A stretch of 48,486 nt of DNA from an uncultured Ruminococcus sp. (GTDB lineage: Bacteria > Bacillota > Clostridia > Oscillospirales > Acutalibacteraceae), in assembly GCA_902765625.1 (NCBI GenBank), contig CACXAO010000007.1, positions 1-48,486 of the forward strand, written 5' to 3'. Positions 41,496-48,486 of the stretch are shown one piece after another. Position 1 is the first letter of the stretch. The number at the start of each line of letters is the position of its first letter. Below the pieces are notes generated by a model that did not search any database, was not told the DNA's origin, and worked only from the letters and a program-made list of their open reading frames with translations. The translations under genes were made by a program, and so were the position numbers.

Positions 41496-42266
41496 ATGAG
41501 GTATTTTATCGATTTTGAGGCGTCGCAGTTTGCCGAAGAGATAATCTCGGTTGGCTGTGTGGACGAGAGCGGACGAAGCTTCTACTCTCTGGTGCGCCCG
41601 AAAAAACCGAAAAAGGTGACGGACTTCATCACAAAGCTGACGGGCATAACGCGCGAGGAGGTACTCGCTGCTCCGACTGCGGACGAGGTCTTTTCAAAGC
41701 TTTACGACTGGCTCGACAAGAGCGAGGCGGTTAAGTTCTACTGCTACGGCGACTGCGACAGGCGGTTTGCGTTCAACACCGTGGTCACCGCCGAGGACTT
41801 CCGCGCCCAGACGGCGCTTAGTCTGATAATCGCGAACATCGTGGATTTTTCGGTCGAGCTGAGAAAGCACTTCAAGATGAAGCGTTCCATCGGACTCGCA
41901 AAGGCGGTGTCCTACTACCGCGGCGAGGAGGTTGTGCAGCGCCACAATTCGCTCGACGACGCGGTATATCTGAGCGAGGTGTTCATAAAATCGCGCAGCG
42001 AGGTGATAGATAAATGCCCGTTCGACGAAGATCCGCCCAACCGCGGCGAGGTGGTTCACACCGGCAAGCGCAGCGTAATGGCAATGCGCGACGATTTCGA
42101 AATCACCTTTGCGTCCTGCGGCAAGGCGGCGGAATGGCTGTCGCAGGTACAGCTCAAAAAGAAGCTCACCGTCAAGGAAAAGCAGAGCATCAGCAACAAA
42201 ATATCGCTTGCCATGGAGCGCGAAAAGCCCTACAGCGGCTACGTCTGGCGCAGAAACAAGCAGTAA
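41496..42266 (+). CDS. DEDD-type 3'-5' exonuclease with a NUMOD-like C-terminal domain
   Basis: Predicted to degrade DNA or RNA from the 3' end. Of 256 residues, ~1-170 form an RNase T/DnaQ-like exonuclease: Exo I DFE (Asp6, Glu8), a central YGDCD segment (Exo II region) and Exo III HNSLDDA with catalytic His and Asp. The last ~75 residues (FASCGKAAEWL ... ISNKISLAMEREKPYSGYVWRR) resemble NUMOD1-type intron-endonuclease DNA-binding modules, which end in KxxxGYxW. ATG 41496 with GAAGGAA is preferred; the frame opens at 41466 inside the RNA terminator. Its transcript must pass that terminator. Confidence 0.82.
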   Translation: MRYFIDFEASQFAEEIISVGCVDESGRSFYSLVRPKKPKKVTDFITKLTGITREEVLAAPTADEVFSKLYDWLDKSEAVKFYCYGDCDRRFAFNTVVTAEDFRAQTALSLIIANIVDFSVELRKHFKMKRSIGLAKAVSYYRGEEVVQRHNSLDDAVYLSEVFIKSRSEVIDKCPFDEDPPNRGEVVHTGKRSVMAMRDDFEITFASCGKAAEWLSQVQLKKKLTVKEKQSISNKISLAMEREKPYSGYVWRRNKQ

Positions 42267-42301
42267 GAGAGGTTTGACGTTTCGGTCAGACCTCTTTTTT
42301 G
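42267..42301 (+). terminator. Terminator after the exonuclease gene
   Basis: AGAGGTTTGAC pairs with GTCAGACCTCT (one wobble) around GTTTCG, then TTTTTT. Confidence 0.88.
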
Positions 42302-42339
42302 GTAGTTGGCAGTTGGGTAGTTGGGTAGTTGGCAGTTGC
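42301..42339. repeat. GTAGTTGG/CAGTTGG heptamer array, left arm
   Basis: Five AGTTGG-type units (7-8 nt) directly behind the terminator, mirrored by 42530-42586. Confidence 0.88.
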
Positions 42340-42350
42340 TCGCTTCGCTT

Positions 42351-42521
42351 AAAGGCTCCCCTCTGAGGGGAGCTGTCGCGCCGCAGCGCGGCGTGACTGA
42401 AGGGTGGGGACAAAGGCAGATTCGTTACCATACTATCATCATTTGATAAAGTATCATTTTCCGAACGCACCCTTCCGACTCGGCATAAATGCCGAGCCAC
42501 CTCCCCTTGTAGGGGAGGCTT
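42351..42521. repeat. MITE-like element, variant subfamily, complete copy (copy 5)
   Basis: Ends AAAGGCTCCCCTCTGAGGGG and (reverse complement) AAGCCTCCCCTACAAGGGG, each followed by a second hairpin (CGCCGCAGCGCGGCG; CTCGGCATTTATGCCGAG). The inner ACCCTTCxGxC replaces the GGAGGATTTA of copies 1-4. The interior resembles the partial copy at 48352. Confidence 0.9.
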
Positions 42522-42529
42522 ACACTCTT

Positions 42530-42586
42530 AACTACCAACTAAAAACTACCAACTACCAACTAAAAAACTACCAACTACCCAACTAA
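42530..42586. repeat. AACTACC heptamer array, right arm
   Basis: AACTACC/AACTAAAA units, inverted relative to 42301-42339. The whole 373-bp gap thus consists of terminator, array, MITE, array and the next promoter. Confidence 0.88.
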
Positions 42587-42594
42587 ACTTCCTG

Positions 42595-42622
42595 TTGCAT
42601 TTGCAAAAAAATATGCTATAAT
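42595..42622 (+). promoter_or_regulatory. SigmaA-type promoter for the Crp/Fnr - azlCD - mntP run
   Basis: TTGCAT (42595-42600), 16-bp spacer, TATAAT (42617-42622); the start codon follows 17 bp later. Confidence 0.82.
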
Positions 42623-42639
42623 CAATAAGGTGACTTATT

Positions 42640-43344
42640 ATGGAAAAATATATCGACCATTTCCGCGAGGAACACATCGAAATATTGCAGTCAAAGGTGC
42701 TTTTCCGCGACATGAACCGCGACGAGATACGCTCGTTCATCGTCCACGCAAACCCCGTCTACGTTGAGCTTTACGAGGGTCAGACCATGCGGCTCGACAA
42801 GGAGTTTTCGCACATGATAGGTCTTGTCGTCACCGGCAGGACGCATATCTACAGCGTCGGCTACGACGGCACGCGAACCCTTTTGCGCTCGCTTGAGGAC
42901 GGCGAGACCAGCGGACTGCTCTACTCCATGCTCGACTATCAGAATTCGCTCGTCGAGTTCGTCGCGTATTCGGACGCCGAGATGATAATGTTCACGCCCG
43001 AATCGATACGCGTTCAGGAGCTTGGCGACGTTCAGGTGCAGCACAAAATCCTCGTCAACCTTATTATCGGTCAGAAAAACCTGTATTACGAGATGACCCA
43101 CCACCTCGCGTGTCTTTCGAAGCGGACGGTCAGGGACAAGGTCATGCGTTTTTTGTACTACTACGCCGAGCGCACGCGCTGCTACGAGTTCACCGTGCCC
43201 TACACGCGCGAGGAGCTTGCGGATTATCTCGCGGTAGACCGCGCGTCGCTTTCGCGGACTCTGGGCGAGCTTAAAAAGGAAGGCGTTATCGATTTTCACC
43301 GCAGCCGCTTCCGCATTCTGACCACGCGGTTTTTCAAATATTGA
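42640..43344 (+). CDS. Crp/Fnr-family transcriptional regulator
   Basis: A 234-aa protein with a cyclic-nucleotide-type beta-roll (~15-125; VLFRDMNRDEIRSFI and GQTMRLDKEFSHMIGLVVTG), a long dimer helix (~130-155) and a winged helix (~165-228) with the recognition motif TREELADYLAVDRASLSRTLGEL. No cysteine cluster typical of iron-sulfur FNR is present at the N-terminus, so a small-molecule ligand is more likely. It is 27 bp ahead of azlC and probably controls its own operon. Which ligand it senses is unknown. Confidence 0.92.
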   Translation: MEKYIDHFREEHIEILQSKVLFRDMNRDEIRSFIVHANPVYVELYEGQTMRLDKEFSHMIGLVVTGRTHIYSVGYDGTRTLLRSLEDGETSGLLYSMLDYQNSLVEFVAYSDAEMIMFTPESIRVQELGDVQVQHKILVNLIIGQKNLYYEMTHHLACLSKRTVRDKVMRFLYYYAERTRCYEFTVPYTREELADYLAVDRASLSRTLGELKKEGVIDFHRSRFRILTTRFFKY

Positions 43345-43371
43345 GATACAGAGAAGGAATATTTCAGGGAT

Positions 43372-44106
43372 ATGACAAAAAGAACATTCAAACGCGCGTT
43401 CCGCGACAGCCTGCCCATTCTCGCGGGCTATCTCGCCCTCGGCTTCGGGTTCGGAGTGCTCCTCGAGAGCAAGGGCTACAGCTTTTGGTGGGCTATTCTG
43501 ATGAGCGTCACCATGTTCGCAGGCTCGGGTCAGTACGCCGGGGTTGACTTTCTCGCGGGCGGCGCGACTATTCTCACCACCGCGTTCATGACGCTTATCA
43601 TAAACGCGCGGCATTTTTTCTACGGCTTCTCGCTGCTCGACAAGTACAAGGGCATGGGTATCGCAAAGCCGTATCTTATCTTCGGTCTGACCGACGAGAC
43701 CTATTCCGTCGTCTGCTCGGCGAAGCTCGACGACACCATCAGCAAACGCAAATACTACTTTTTCCTCACTGCGCTCGACCACCTCTACTGGATAACCGGC
43801 TGCACCCTCGGCGCGGTAATCGGCGGCGTGCTGCCGTTTTCGAACGAGGGAATCGACTACGCGATGACCGCGCTGTTCATCGTGATAATGGTCGAGCAGT
43901 GGCTCAGCACAAAGGAGCACCTGCCGGCGATCCTCGGCGTTGTGACAACGGCGGTTTGCCTGTGCGTTTTCGGGCCGGATATGTTCATCATACCTGCGAT
44001 GACGCTCATCGCCTTTGAGCTTGTCATCCTGCGCAAAAGGCTCGACAAGACGCAGCCCGAAGCGCCTGAGACCGCGGAGAAAACGGAGGTGAAGCAGGAT
44101 GATTGA
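43372..44106 (+). CDS. azlC: AzlC family branched-chain amino acid exporter, large subunit
   Basis: With AzlD forms a two-component exporter for branched-chain amino acids and analogues such as azaleucine. The 244-aa protein has about seven membrane helices, with the family start LPILAGYLALGFGFGVLLES, MFAGSGQYAGVDFLAGG and LIINARHFFYG (the conserved NARH region). The charged C-terminal tail (residues ~225-244) faces the cytosol. It overlaps azlD by 8 bp, consistent with coupled synthesis. It stands downstream of the Crp/Fnr gene in the same direction. Confidence 0.95.
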   Translation: MTKRTFKRAFRDSLPILAGYLALGFGFGVLLESKGYSFWWAILMSVTMFAGSGQYAGVDFLAGGATILTTAFMTLIINARHFFYGFSLLDKYKGMGIAKPYLIFGLTDETYSVVCSAKLDDTISKRKYYFFLTALDHLYWITGCTLGAVIGGVLPFSNEGIDYAMTALFIVIMVEQWLSTKEHLPAILGVVTTAVCLCVFGPDMFIIPAMTLIAFELVILRKRLDKTQPEAPETAEKTEVKQDD

Positions 44107-44440
44107 CGGAGTGATCAACACGCCGTATTCGCTGATACTCATTGCGGTGATGGCGGCGGTAACGGCTTTTGTGCGGTTTTCGCCGTTCATACTTTTCCCG
44201 GAGGGACGAAAAAGACCGCGCGTTATCACATATCTCGGCACCGTACTGCCATATGCTGTCATAGGAATGCTCGTTGTGTACTGCTTCAAGGGCAAATCGG
44301 TGATCGAGTACCCCTACTGCATACCCGAGCTGCTTGCGGCGGCGCTGGTGGTGGGTCTGCACGTCTGGAAGCGCAACACCCTTCTGAGCGTATTCGCAGG
44401 CGTGGCGTTTTACATGGTGCTCGTACAACTTGTTTTTTAG
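44099..44440 (+). CDS. azlD: AzlD family branched-chain amino acid exporter, small subunit
   Basis: A 113-aa partner of AzlC with three to four membrane helices and the family segments AAVTAFVRFSPFILFPE and TYLGTVLPYAVIGMLVVYCF. It begins within the last codons of azlC (GGAGGTGAAGCAGG upstream supplies the site). The mntP gene starts 9 bp after its stop. Confidence 0.94.
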   Translation: MIDGVINTPYSLILIAVMAAVTAFVRFSPFILFPEGRKRPRVITYLGTVLPYAVIGMLVVYCFKGKSVIEYPYCIPELLAAALVVGLHVWKRNTLLSVFAGVAFYMVLVQLVF

Positions 44441-44449
44441 GAGAAGGCT

Positions 44450-45010
44450 ATGACAATATTTGAACTGATAGTAATCGCGGTGGGACTGTCGATGGACGCG
44501 TTCGCCGTATCGATTTGCAAGGGCTTGTCGGTGAGGCGGCTAAGACCGCGCCACAACATTATCTGCGGACTGTATTTCGGCGGCTTTCAGGCGCTCATGC
44601 CGGTGCTCGGGTGGCTGCTCGGCAGGCAGTTTGAGGCGCTTATCAAGAACGTCGACCACTGGATAGCGTTCGTGCTGCTCGCGCTGATCGGTGCGAACAT
44701 GATCCGCGAGGCTGTCAAGAACGAGGAGGAGAACCTCAACGACTCGTTCTCGCCCAAGACGATGCTTCCTCTCGCTGTGGCGACGAGCATAGACGCGCTC
44801 GCGGTAGGCGTGACCTTCGCGTTCCTCGACGTAATGATAGTTCCGGCGGTGTCGATAATCGGCGTGACGACGTTCATATTCTCGGCAGCCGGCGTAAAGA
44901 TCGGCAACGTGTTCGGTGCAAAGTACAAGTCAAAGGCAGAGCTTGTAGGCGGCATAGTCCTCGTTGCGATGGGAATAAAGATATTGATAGAGCACCTTTT
45001 CTTTGGGTGA
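44450..45010 (+). CDS. mntP: Manganese efflux pump MntP
   Basis: Exports Mn(II) across the membrane. The 186-aa protein has six helices and the two family motifs with metal-binding acids, AVGLSMDAFAVSICKG and AVATSIDALAVGVTFA. GGAGAAGG lies before the ATG, 9 bp after azlD. MntP genes are often preceded by a yybP-ykoY manganese riboswitch, but no space for one exists here, so expression must follow the azlCD operon or post-transcriptional control. Downstream is repeat sequence without a plus-strand terminator that I can see. Confidence 0.95.
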   Translation: MTIFELIVIAVGLSMDAFAVSICKGLSVRRLRPRHNIICGLYFGGFQALMPVLGWLLGRQFEALIKNVDHWIAFVLLALIGANMIREAVKNEEENLNDSFSPKTMLPLAVATSIDALAVGVTFAFLDVMIVPAVSIIGVTTFIFSAAGVKIGNVFGAKYKSKAELVGGIVLVAMGIKILIEHLFFG

Positions 45011-45185
45011 TAGTTTGTAGTTGTTAGTGGTTAGTTGGTAGTTATCGGCGGGACACCCGCACCCGATTTGTATCGCACTGCCAACTGCCAACTACCAACT
45101 ACGAACTACGAACTACCAACTAAAAACTACCAACTACCAACTACCAACTACCAACTGCCAACTGCCAACTACCAACTGCCAACTT
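45011..45185. repeat. Inverted heptamer arrays around a GC-rich palindromic core
   Basis: Left arm TAGTTTGTAGTTGTTAG and TTAGTTGGTAGTT (45012-45045); core ATCGGCGGGACACCCGCACC plus CGATTTG (~45046-45080); right arm AACTGCC/AACTACC/AACTACG units (45081-45185). It has the same layout as the loci at 39131-39561 and 42301-42586 but another core, related to the palindrome at 18288. It fills the convergent gap between mntP and the NSS transporter gene. Confidence 0.92.
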
Positions 45186-45192
45186 AAAACCC

Positions 45193-45227
45193 AAAAAAGC
45201 TGACCGCACAAAACGGTCAGCTTTTCC
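45193..45227 (-). terminator. Terminator of the NSS transporter gene (minus strand)
   Basis: AAAAGCTGACCG and CGGTCAGCTTTTTT form a perfect stem on the minus strand with a TTTTGTG loop. Confidence 0.9.
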
Positions 45228-45242
45228 TTTGTCAATATAATA

Positions 45243-46763
45243 TTAATCCTTCCAGACGATCTCGTCCTCGGTGTAGCCGTTCTTTTTCATCTTGGCGATA
45301 ACGCCCTTTGCGATAAAGCCGCTGGCGAATACCAGCACCGAAACCGCCCAGCCTGCGACGATCTGCGCCCAGAGGGGATATCCGCCGTAGCCGCCCTCTG
45401 TGCTGAAGAGGGTGATCATGTTCCAGACGAACAGACCGGCGAGAAGCAGGGGTGAAACGAACTTGATCGAAGCCGCGAACCAGACAAAGGGCATTTTGAA
45501 GCGCTTTGCGTTGCGGTTTACCTCAACGAGCACCTTGCGGAGGTTGAACGTCCAGCCGATCGCGATGCACTCGAGGATACCGATGAGAATGAGGTTGATC
45601 TGGTTAGTCCAGTTGTCGACGATGTCGAGCCACGCAAGACCCGCCTGAGTGATAAACACGAGAGAGATAAGTCCGCTGATAGCGCAGACCGCGATGGTAA
45701 CGGTCTTGGGCTTGAGGTGGAACTTGTCCGAGATCGCCGCCGAAATACCCTCGACGATAGAGAACGCCGAGTCGATGGCGAGGGTGATGAGCATGAGGTA
45801 GAAGATAGCGCCGAACGCCGCATTGAGCCAGCCGATGCCCGTGAGGTTGACGATAGCGGTGGGGTAAACGAAGAACGCGGTGCCGATGCCGCTTGCGGTG
45901 ATGTCGCCGAGCATACCGGTGCCGCCCATCGTCGAGAACATAACGATACCCGAGAGCACGCTGACAGCCATGTCGGAGAACGCGATGATCATCGCGTCAG
46001 CCGCAACGTCAGCGTCGTTGCCCACATAGGAGCCGTAAGCGAACATGATAGCCATCATGATAGAAAGGCTGTAGAATACCTGACCGATAGCGTCGACCCA
46101 GAGCGTCGGGTCAGAGAACGCGTTGACGTCGGGGACGAAGAGCATTTTGATACCGTCCATAGCGCCGTCCATCGTGCAGCCCTTGACCGCCATGATGAGC
46201 AGCAGAACAACGGGAGCGAATACGGTGAACTTAACTACCTTGCCTACCGACTTTGCGCCGTTGCGGATGCAGTAGAAGATAAGACCCCACGCGACGAGCA
46301 GGCAGACAAGAACGATGCCGGGGATGTTTGAGCCGTCAATGGCGGCGGTGGTCTGCGTCAGGTTAAGGAACAGCTTTGAAGCCGCCTCGTTGTCGCCCGT
46401 CATACCTGCGAACTGCCACGAGTTCACGAACATCAGGATTACCCACGCGAAAACTACCGAGTAGTAGCAGACGATAACAAACGCGTTGGTAGTTGCCGAC
46501 CAGCCGACAAACTCCCATTTTTTGCCGATGCCGCGCATCGATTCGATAGCGCCGCGGCGGAATTTCCGCGCGATGGAAATCTCCATCATCAGCAGCGGAA
46601 TACCCATTACCAGCATAGCCAGCAGGTAAACCACCAAAAACGTACCGCCGCCGTGTTTAGCGGCGAGACCCGGGAATCTCCACGCGTTGCCCAAACCTAC
46701 CGCGGAACCTACAGCGGCAAGGATAAAGGTAAGGCGAGAGCTCCACATACCTCTTTTTTCCAT
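45243..46763 (-). CDS. Sodium-dependent transporter, neurotransmitter:sodium symporter (NSS) family
   Basis: Imports an amino acid or related amine with Na+. The 506-aa protein has 12 predicted helices of the LeuT fold; helix 1 carries AAVGSAVGLGNAWRFPGLAAKHGGGTF-type residues (unwound sodium and substrate site), followed by LVVYLLAMLVMGIPLLMMEI. The longer bacterial form, ending with a charged tail, is intact. Substrate is unknown. A minus-strand promoter stands ~50 bp upstream, divergent from the flavodoxin gene, and AAGGAG precedes the ATG. Confidence 0.93.
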   Translation of the reverse strand: MEKRGMWSSRLTFILAAVGSAVGLGNAWRFPGLAAKHGGGTFLVVYLLAMLVMGIPLLMMEISIARKFRRGAIESMRGIGKKWEFVGWSATTNAFVIVCYYSVVFAWVILMFVNSWQFAGMTGDNEAASKLFLNLTQTTAAIDGSNIPGIVLVCLLVAWGLIFYCIRNGAKSVGKVVKFTVFAPVVLLLIMAVKGCTMDGAMDGIKMLFVPDVNAFSDPTLWVDAIGQVFYSLSIMMAIMFAYGSYVGNDADVAADAMIIAFSDMAVSVLSGIVMFSTMGGTGMLGDITASGIGTAFFVYPTAIVNLTGIGWLNAAFGAIFYLMLITLAIDSAFSIVEGISAAISDKFHLKPKTVTIAVCAISGLISLVFITQAGLAWLDIVDNWTNQINLILIGILECIAIGWTFNLRKVLVEVNRNAKRFKMPFVWFAASIKFVSPLLLAGLFVWNMITLFSTEGGYGGYPLWAQIVAGWAVSVLVFASGFIAKGVIAKMKKNGYTEDEIVWKD

Positions 46764-46812
46764 TTTCTTTCAATCTCCTTTTTGTTGTCATTTGAGACAA
46801 AACATTGAACCT

Positions 46813-46842
46813 ATTATAACATAAGAGGCGGTATTTTTGCAA
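46813..46842 (-). promoter_or_regulatory. Promoter for the NSS transporter gene
   Basis: Minus strand TTGCAA (46842-46837), 18-bp spacer, TATAAT (46818-46813). Confidence 0.75.
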
Positions 46843-46848
46843 TATCTA

Positions 46849-46877
46849 TTGAAAAAATTGTAGTAAAAGTTTATAAT
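46849..46877 (+). promoter_or_regulatory. Promoter for the flavodoxin-CobW operon
   Basis: TTGAAA (46849-46854), 17-bp spacer, TATAAT (46872-46877). It lies back to back with the NSS promoter. Confidence 0.88.
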
Positions 46878-46917
46878 ATTATTAAATATTGATACGATGC
46901 AAAAAGGAGGAAAATAC

Positions 46918-47409
46918 ATGAAAACGATCATAGTTTACTATTCCCTCGGCGGCTTCACAAAGAAAATCGCGCAGAAGCTCGCGTCAAAAACAGGCGCAGA
47001 TCTGCTCCGCCTTACTCCGGTCAGGGACTATCCCGACACGGGCGCAAAGAAATTCCTCATCGGCGGCAGAGCGGCGATGGCAGGAGCAAAGCCCAAGCTG
47101 CAGCACTACACCTTCAACGCCGAAAAATACGACCGCGTCGTCATCGGCACGCCCGTCTGGGCAAGCTCTCCGACTCCGCCGATACGCACCTTTATCGATG
47201 AAAACAGGGAGGCTCTCGAGGGCAGGCAGTTCGCGGCGTTCTTCACCCAGCTCGGAAACGGAGCCGACAAGGCGAACAAAAAGCTCGCGAAGTGCCTCGG
47301 ACTTGAGAGGATAGAGCCCGAAACCGTATTTTTTGAGCCGAACAAGAAGGATCCCCACAAGGAGAACGAGGCCAAGCTCGGCGACTTTGCGGCAGTGCTG
47401 AGAAGATGA
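46918..47409 (+). CDS. Flavodoxin-family protein
   Basis: A 163-aa FMN-binding electron carrier or NAD(P)H-quinone-type flavoprotein. The N-terminal KTIIVYYSLGGFTKKIA matches the phosphate-binding loop (T/S-x-T-G-x-T variant), and GTPVWASSPTPPIRTFI is the typical flavin-contact loop of flavodoxin_4-type proteins; AFFTQLGNGAD follows. ATG 46918 has AAAGGAGG 8 nt upstream. Its stop overlaps the start of the CobW-type gene (ATGA), so the two are translationally coupled. The redox partner is unknown. Confidence 0.88.
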   Translation: MKTIIVYYSLGGFTKKIAQKLASKTGADLLRLTPVRDYPDTGAKKFLIGGRAAMAGAKPKLQHYTFNAEKYDRVVIGTPVWASSPTPPIRTFIDENREALEGRQFAAFFTQLGNGADKANKKLAKCLGLERIEPETVFFEPNKKDPHKENEAKLGDFAAVLRR

Positions 47410-48320
47410 AGAAAATCGACCTCATAACGGGCTTTCTCGGCGCAGGCAAGACCACCTTTATCCGCCGCTACGCGCAGTATCTGATGAACAAGGGCGTGCG
47501 CGTGGGCATTTTGGAGAACGACTACGGCGCGGTGAACGTCGACGTAATGCTTTTGCAGGACTTGGAGGGCGACGGCTGCGGCGTTGAGGCTGTCGCGGGC
47601 GGCTGCTGCGCGGACTGTCACCGCCGCCGGTTCAAGACAAAGCTTATCGCGCTCGGAATGTCCGATTACGACAGGGTGCTGATCGAGCCGTCGGGAATTT
47701 TTGACGTGGACGAGTTTTTCGATTCACTCTGCGAGCCGCCGCTCGACAGCTGGTACGAGATCGGCAGCGTTATCGCGGTTGCCGAGGCGGATTTGGGCGA
47801 GCTGAGCGGTCAGTCCGAGTACCTGCTGCTCTCGCAGGTCGCAAGCGCAGGAAGGGTGGTGCTGAGCAAGACGCAGAACGCCTCGCCCGGGCAGATTCAA
47901 GGCACGATCGACCGTCTGAACGCGGCGGCTGAGCGTTTCGGCTGCGCGCGCAGGTTCGGCGGCGACGTGATCGCAAAGCCGTGGGACGAGCTTGACGACG
48001 CGGATTTTGAGGACATCATGAACAGCGGCTACCGCGCCGAGAGCTTTACGAAGCAGCTCGACACGGAGGGCTATCAGTCGGTGTACTTCATGGAGCGCAG
48101 CTTTACCGAAGCCGAGCTGCGCGATACTGTCGCGCGGATATTCGCGGACGAAGGTTGCGGCAGGGTGTTCAGGATAAAGGGCTTTTTCAGCGACGGCGGC
48201 TGGAAGGAGCTCAACGCCACGCGCGCGGAGACCTCCGTCACCCCGATAAAAACGGGTCAGGAGATAATAATCGTGATCGGCGAGGAGCTGAACGAGGAAG
48301 CGATAAAAGCATATTTTTAA
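47406..48320 (+). CDS. CobW/COG0523-type G3E GTPase
   Basis: A predicted metal-chaperone GTPase. The 304-aa protein has Walker A GFLGAGKTTF (9-18), the switch/Walker B segment LIEPSGIFDVDEF and a SKTQ motif in place of NKxD, which decides guanine binding. The usual CxCC metal motif (GC[LI]CC) is shifted to GGCCADC (residues ~66-72), still three cysteines. A CobW C-terminal domain (~195-304) follows, without the His-rich loop of zinc chaperones. The coupled flavodoxin gene upstream suggests delivery of a metal to, or reduction of, a shared partner (inference). No metal-regulator site was recognised in the promoter region. Confidence 0.88.
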   Translation: MKKIDLITGFLGAGKTTFIRRYAQYLMNKGVRVGILENDYGAVNVDVMLLQDLEGDGCGVEAVAGGCCADCHRRRFKTKLIALGMSDYDRVLIEPSGIFDVDEFFDSLCEPPLDSWYEIGSVIAVAEADLGELSGQSEYLLLSQVASAGRVVLSKTQNASPGQIQGTIDRLNAAAERFGCARRFGGDVIAKPWDELDDADFEDIMNSGYRAESFTKQLDTEGYQSVYFMERSFTEAELRDTVARIFADEGCGRVFRIKGFFSDGGWKELNATRAETSVTPIKTGQEIIIVIGEELNEEAIKAYF

Positions 48321-48351
48321 AACAGCGATCGGTTCATTGTTTGACAAAGAC

Positions 48352-48486
48352 AAAGCCTCCCCTATGAGGGGAGGTGGCTCGGCATTCATGCCGAGTTTTT
48401 GGGTGCGGACAAAGGCAGATACTTTACCAAACTGAAGATAGAATGGGAAACTTGCTTGCTTTGCCAATCACCCTTCAGTCATGCCG
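48352..48486. repeat. MITE-like element, variant subfamily, cut by the window edge (copy 6)
   Basis: Left end AAAGCCTCCCCTATGAGGGG and second hairpin CTCGGCATTCATGCCGAG, then an interior related to copy 5, reaching CACCCTTCAGTCATGCCG at the edge. The preceding TTGTTTGACAAAGA is also found immediately before copy 2. Confidence 0.88.

Noticed and set aside
42691-44295. 534-codon minus-strand open frame
   Set aside because: Antisense to the Crp/Fnr, azlC and azlD genes, which all have clear motifs and ribosome binding sites.
44420-44450. yybP-ykoY manganese riboswitch before mntP
   Set aside because: Only 9 bp separate azlD from mntP and no riboswitch-like sequence is found there or in the operon leader (42623-42639).

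Overview
The window looks like chromosomal DNA from a Gram-positive anaerobe of the Clostridia, most likely an Oscillospiraceae/Ruminococcus-type gut bacterium. The main clues are: a secreted protein ending in a type I dockerin, a secreted alpha-amylase with an N-terminal starch-binding module, split two-subunit transketolase, SipW-type signal peptidase, a LexA box of the Bacillus/Clostridium kind, AzlCD, a DUF6472-type cysteine mini-protein, and strong sigmaA-like promoters with 16-18 bp spacers. Third codon positions favour G/C. This placement is inferred from gene content; no 16S rRNA gene is present.

Layout. 1-7.4 kb: ribosomal tail (rplM end, rpsI), a TraX-like membrane protein, then an FHA-SEDS polymerase with its partner penicillin-binding protein, and secA. 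7.5-9.8 kb: a zinc-ribbon membrane protein with proline-rich tandem repeats and a small lipoprotein. 9.8-12.4 kb (minus): coaX, an ECF S-component and birA, a cofactor group. 12.5-14.4 kb: transketolase halves behind a structured leader. 14.5-18.3 kb: a membrane protein with a duplicated promoter, a cytoplasmic GH13 enzyme, an EamA transporter and a HAD phosphatase. 18.3-20.0 kb: lexA, a LOG-family protein and a 57-aa cysteine protein. 20.0-21.1 kb: a scar in which a truncated group II intron (inserted right behind a terminator) is joined to the 3' end of an unrelated gene. 21.1-25.5 kb: SipW-type signal peptidase, MGMT, Cof-type HAD, and a secreted BspA-LRR/dockerin protein. 25.9-31.2 kb: O-antigen-ligase-like membrane protein, secreted amylase, SleB-like hydrolase. 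31.8-37.7 kb: AraC and WYL regulators, CinA-type amidohydrolase, rsmE, mtnN, lipid kinase plus PlsC. 38-48.3 kb: GGDEF protein, Fn3/L,D-transpeptidase, DEDD exonuclease, Crp/Fnr regulator with azlCD and mntP, an NSS transporter, a flavodoxin and a CobW-type GTPase.

How the genes fit together. Cell-envelope synthesis and remodelling recurs (SEDS/PBP pair, Ldt, SleB-like, PlsC/lipid kinase, SecA, signal peptidase), alongside starch use (secreted CBM26-like/GH13 amylase, cytoplasmic GH13, HAD sugar-phosphate phosphatase, transketolase) and cofactor supply (coaX, S-component, birA).

The least explained material is non-coding. Every convergent intergenic gap longer than about 200 bp holds dispersed repeats: a MITE-like family with long structured terminal inverted repeats (six copies plus fragments), heptanucleotide tandem arrays that flank palindromic cores in inverted orientation at three loci, and a short palindrome that repeatedly abuts those arrays. 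There are also three candidate structured RNAs: the transketolase leader (two mutually exclusive pairings), a promoter-to-terminator RNA of about 110 nt before the exonuclease gene, and a two-stem element before lexA. No CRISPR array, tRNA or rRNA gene was seen. I did not find a convincing new multi-gene defence or metabolic system; the RNA candidates, the composite repeats and the exonuclease/NUMOD-like fusion are the best leads.
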